Below, piece by piece: positions 61,204-64,000 of a DNA stretch of 64,000 bases. This DNA comes from Candidatus Sysuiplasma jiujiangense (GTDB taxonomy: Archaea > Thermoplasmatota > Thermoplasmata > Sysuiplasmatales > Sysuiplasmataceae). The stretch is taken from NCBI GenBank assembly GCA_019721075.1, contig JAHEAD010000002.1, forward strand, positions 90,949-154,948, written 5' to 3'. The notes beneath the pieces were generated by a model. That model was given only the letters and a program-made list of their open reading frames with translations. It was not told the DNA's origin and ran no database searches. The translations under genes were made by a program, and so were the position numbers. Within the stretch, counting starts at the first letter, position 1. Every line of letters starts with the position of its first letter.

Positions 61204-61814
61204 GAGTAATGCTGGACGAGAAGGACGGGGAGCTTGCCGTCAGGTTTGCACGCTCAGTGATTGAGAGCACCGTCAGGACAGGCAGCTACGATTCAAACAG
61301 GGTTCAGCTTCCGGATGTTTTCGAAACGAAATCGGGCGCCTTTGTCACTATACTCGGATTCCCGGCCCATACGTTGCGCGGATGCATCGGCTTTACCGAA
61401 CCGGTGTATCCGCTGAAACTTGCCATCCTCAATGCTGCAGTCGAATCGGCCATTTCCGATCCCAGGTTCGATCCCGTTGGCGAGGAGGAGCTCCAGTCCA
61501 TCATTGTGGAAGTGAGCATACTTTCGAAACCTGAACCCGTGAGGGTGAAGAGCCAGTGGGAAATACCGGGAAAGATACTCGTCGGAAAGCATGGTGTCAT
61601 GGTCGAAAGGGGAAGATTTCGCGGGCTCCTCCTACCGCAGGTCGCGGCGGAGGAGGGATGGGACAGCGAGGAATTTGTTGCCCAGACCTGCTGGAAGGCA
61701 GGGCTTCCTGAAGATTCATGGAAGGATCCCAAGGTCACTGTCTACACCTTCGAGGCCGACATATTCAGTGAAGTAGAACCTGGCGGCGCTGTCAGGAGAA
61801 GGAAGACTGGCTGA
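61200..61814 (+). CDS. AMMECR1 domain protein
   Basis: 204-residue member of the AMMECR1/TIGR00296 family. Hallmark LRGCIGFTEPVYPLKLAILNAAVESAISDPRF, ILVGKHGVMVERGRFRGLLLPQVA, EEFVAQTCWKAGLP and YTFEADIF. Archaeal and eukaryotic members are conserved but of unknown biochemical function; they may modify amino acids or nucleic acids. Directly overlaps the BtuF-like gene. Sequence is normal in length. Confidence 0.92.
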   Translation: MRVMLDEKDGELAVRFARSVIESTVRTGSYDSNRVQLPDVFETKSGAFVTILGFPAHTLRGCIGFTEPVYPLKLAILNAAVESAISDPRFDPVGEEELQSIIVEVSILSKPEPVRVKSQWEIPGKILVGKHGVMVERGRFRGLLLPQVAAEEGWDSEEFVAQTCWKAGLPEDSWKDPKVTVYTFEADIFSEVEPGGAVRRRKTG

Positions 61815-61890
61815 AAAGCAGTTTCTGCGTGCCAGGGACTCCTTCAATATATATAATTGTGAATTATTATCCACGAAGGGAGGGGCGCTG

Positions 61891-63162
61891 ATGGAAAAGG
61901 CGGATCTTGCGATTGATGGGACTTTCTACATCGACGGGCTTCTGGTCAAGACATCTGTAGGAATCAGGAACGGCAGAATATCATCCATAAGGAGGGGTGC
62001 CGAAGCGGACGAAAGAGTTGTGTTTGAAAATTCCATCATTCTTCCCGGTGCTGTGGACCTGCATGTCCACTTCAGGGAGCCGGGGCTCACGCAGAAGGAG
62101 GATATAGAGAGCGGCAGCCTGTCCGCAGCCTTCGGCGGCGTAACATGCGTCGGTGAAATGCCAAACACTGTTCCACCCGCCATCACACCGGAAAGAGTCG
62201 AGAAGAAAATTGAACTGTTCAAAAAGAAGTCATATGTCGACTTCGTTGTCTATGGTGGCCTCATGAAGGGCGTGAGGGTTGCCTCACTGTCAAAGAGGGC
62301 GGCGGCCTTCAAGCTGTTTATGGGAAGTTCCACCGGAGACCTTGTGTGCGATGACCCTGAGCTTCAGATGGAGCTTATCCGTTCAGCTGCCGAATCTGGC
62401 AAATTGGTCATCGTGCATGCCGAGGACGAATCCAGAAGGAACAGGATTTCCGAATCAAACCTCCGTGACCATTATCGTTCAAGGCCGCCGGAGTGCGAAA
62501 CTGAAGCAGTCAAAAGGCTTATCGGTTTTTCAAACAGAGATTATCACCCCAGAATTCATGTGGCACATGCCACACTCAGGGAATCCGTGGAAATGGCCCA
62601 CCCGGACAACATTACATTTGAGGTAACGCCTCATCATCTTCTTCTGGACTATGACATGCACCTCGGCACCTTCGGCAAGGTTAACCCTCCCCTCAGAAGG
62701 CGTGATGACCGGATTGCACTCATCAGACTCCTGAATTCCGGTTTAGTCGATACAATAGGGTCCGACCATTCACCGCACACTCCTGAGGAAAAGGGTGACG
62801 ATTTCGACTATGCTCCTTCGGGAATTCCCGGCGTCGAAACAATGCTGCCGCTGATGCTTAACCTCGTGGCGAACGAGGAGATGAAACTTGAAACACTGGT
62901 CAGGGCAATAAGCGAGAATCCGTCAAAACTGCTTCACCTCAGAAAGGGAAAGATTGCCGTCGGATATGATGCAGACCTTGTTGTAGTGAATCTGCGCAGA
63001 ACGAGTGTCATCAAGGGAGAAAATCTTCACTCCAGATGCGGCTGGACGCCTTTTGAGGATTTCAGTGCAATTTTTCCAGAACGCGTGTATCTCCGTGGAA
63101 AAGAATTAATCAGTGGTTCGGCAGTTACCGGCAGGCCTAAGGCAAGAAACGCGGCTGAATGA
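61891..63162 (+). CDS. pyrC: Dihydroorotase
   Basis: 423-residue class I dihydroorotase in pyrimidine synthesis. Metal site residues: PGAVDLHVHFREPGLTQKED, KLFMGSSTGD (near carboxy-Lys), VIVHAEDE, IHVAHAT and IGSDHSPHTPEEK; the substrate-binding FGKVNPPLR is present. ATATATATAAT at 61847-61857 and GGGAGGGG seven bases before the ATG mark its promoter and ribosome binding site. A YkgJ-type gene follows by 4 bases. Confidence 0.95.
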   Translation: MEKADLAIDGTFYIDGLLVKTSVGIRNGRISSIRRGAEADERVVFENSIILPGAVDLHVHFREPGLTQKEDIESGSLSAAFGGVTCVGEMPNTVPPAITPERVEKKIELFKKKSYVDFVVYGGLMKGVRVASLSKRAAAFKLFMGSSTGDLVCDDPELQMELIRSAAESGKLVIVHAEDESRRNRISESNLRDHYRSRPPECETEAVKRLIGFSNRDYHPRIHVAHATLRESVEMAHPDNITFEVTPHHLLLDYDMHLGTFGKVNPPLRRRDDRIALIRLLNSGLVDTIGSDHSPHTPEEKGDDFDYAPSGIPGVETMLPLMLNLVANEEMKLETLVRAISENPSKLLHLRKGKIAVGYDADLVVVNLRRTSVIKGENLHSRCGWTPFEDFSAIFPERVYLRGKELISGSAVTGRPKARNAAE

Positions 63163-63166
63163 TACG

Positions 63167-64000
63167 ATGGAAATCGATACTCAGGAGCTGAAGGGAAAGG
63201 TTTTCAGGTGCCTTGAAGGGTGCGGCCTGTGCTGCCTGTGCCAGCCGGAGCTCCTTCCTTCCGAGACCGCACAGTTTCTCTCCATAGAAAAATTGAAGAG
63301 TTCCGTGACAAGAAGTTCGATAGATCCGTCCAGAAAGGCCATAGCAATGTATGGCAATGGCGGTCCGTGCAGACTTCTCAGCGACAGAAAATGCACGGCT
63401 TATCCGCGGAGACCCCATTTCTGCAGAATTTTTCCCGTCCACACACATCTCATGTGGCGCATACAGCTCACGGTAGACCTCTCGTGCCGCGGTGTTTGGC
63501 GCGAGGACTGGAAGGAGAAAACTGGCGTGTATGAGGATCTCGAAGCATACGGCCTGAAAGAACTGCACAGCTACACCAGCGAGAAGCTCGAGAGGGAACT
63601 TGGCGAAGCACGGGAGGTCTACGGCGAATTCAGGGAGAACTGCATCGATGCCGACGTATGGATGGAGCCTGCCAGCATGAGGGAGCGTGCTTCCGCTCTG
63701 ATAGCACAGGGATACTTCTCATCACTTTCTGGCATAGGGCTGGTGCTTTCGGCGGCCGATGCCTGCCGAGGAAGCGGCCTGGACTTCATGACATCGCTCA
63801 GGCTTGCAGAAAGGACCGGCGCGCAGGATTCAGTTGCAGCGGCGCTGGAGGAACTGCTGGACGAGATGCTCTCAATAGAGGACATTGCGGACAGGCCTGT
63901 CTTCGTCGACAGGGATCTGAACTGGCTGGTTTTCGGCCATGACGGGGGACGCCCGGCAAAATTCAGGCTGGGCGAAAAGGGCGGTATTTCGAAGATCGGT
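63167..64000 (+). CDS. YkgJ-family cysteine-cluster protein (3' partial)
   Basis: Open to the window end; 278 residues visible. N-terminal half has the CxxCxxxx cluster of the YkgJ/UPF0153 family (CLEGCGLCCLCQPELL), then CRLLSDRKCTAYPRRPHFCRIFPV, likely zinc or iron-sulfur ligands. The remainder is helical with no recognised motif (SIEDIADRPVFVDRDLNWLVFGH). ATG 63167 is 5 bases after the pyrC stop, suggesting an operon. Function unknown. Confidence 0.75.
   Translation, partial: MEIDTQELKGKVFRCLEGCGLCCLCQPELLPSETAQFLSIEKLKSSVTRSSIDPSRKAIAMYGNGGPCRLLSDRKCTAYPRRPHFCRIFPVHTHLMWRIQLTVDLSCRGVWREDWKEKTGVYEDLEAYGLKELHSYTSEKLERELGEAREVYGEFRENCIDADVWMEPASMRERASALIAQGYFSSLSGIGLVLSAADACRGSGLDFMTSLRLAERTGAQDSVAAALEELLDEMLSIEDIADRPVFVDRDLNWLVFGHDGGRPAKFRLGEKGGISKIG

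Overview
The window looks like a chromosomal segment of an archaeon, most likely a Thermoplasmata-type euryarchaeon; this is an inference from gene content, with no 16S gene in view. It has archaeal ribosomal proteins eL44, eS27 and eS1, aIF2-alpha, the H/ACA protein Nop10, a Tes-type tetraether lipid synthase and a pyruvoyl-dependent arginine decarboxylase. It also has two intron-containing tRNA genes and many genes with an archaeal TATA box about 25 bases before a leaderless start. Base composition is mixed, about 50% GC. I see no rRNA operon, CRISPR array, IS element or prophage.

Layout. 1-6.5 kb is a trehalose-from-glycogen locus: treX (cut by the window edge) converging on treY-treZ. 6.7-7.8 kb has tRNA-Tyr with an intron and a ribbon-helix-helix regulator beside a palindrome. 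7.9-10.2 kb is the archaeal information cluster eL44-eS27-aIF2a-Nop10-PAC2. 10.5-17.6 kb is housekeeping: a winged-helix regulator, a zinc ribbon-creatininase-rpiA operon, a Dph6-type ATPase, Tes, a peroxiredoxin-like protein without cysteine at the active site, and an ornithine-cyclodeaminase-family enzyme. 17.8-23.9 kb carries a two-gene AddB/AddA-like helicase-nuclease.

24-32 kb is acyl-CoA and accessory metabolism: a thiolase-like protein with Ser in place of the catalytic Cys, a short zinc-ribbon/OB partner, an old-yellow-enzyme dienoyl-CoA reductase relative, a class III CoA-transferase, a CDF metal exporter, an Ada-like DNA-repair protein and a DapA-family aldolase. 32.4 kb holds a chromate-resistance ChrB domain.

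33.5-41 kb is a sugar-uptake operon: solute-binding protein, two permeases, ATPase and a six-hairpin glycosidase. It is followed by a convergent TrmB-type regulator. The same palindrome (TACTAAT-N4-ATTAGTA) lies before the transport operon and over the start of the regulator gene, which suggests one autoregulated regulon. 41-47.9 kb has membrane and secreted proteins, adenylate kinase, an S2P-type protease, DNA polymerase IV and arginine decarboxylase.

48-54.3 kb is a complete lipoylated 2-oxoacid dehydrogenase module in one direction: lipA, E1alpha, E1beta, E2, E3, lipB. It would both make the lipoyl group on the protein and use it. 54.5-64 kb holds eS1, intron-containing tRNA-Met, a GlcD/GlcF-type oxidase pair, an Ntn acyltransferase-like protein without the Cys nucleophile, a V4R/roadblock pair, a cytosolic BtuF-like protein with AMMECR1, dihydroorotase and a YkgJ-type metal-cluster protein cut by the window end.

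The most interesting observations are the shared TrmB operator, the rpiA gene without a recognisable start codon for its conserved N-terminus, the archaeal AddAB-like pair with possible iron staples on both subunits, and four separate proteins (thiolase, peroxiredoxin, Ada and C45 folds) that have lost their family's key cysteine.
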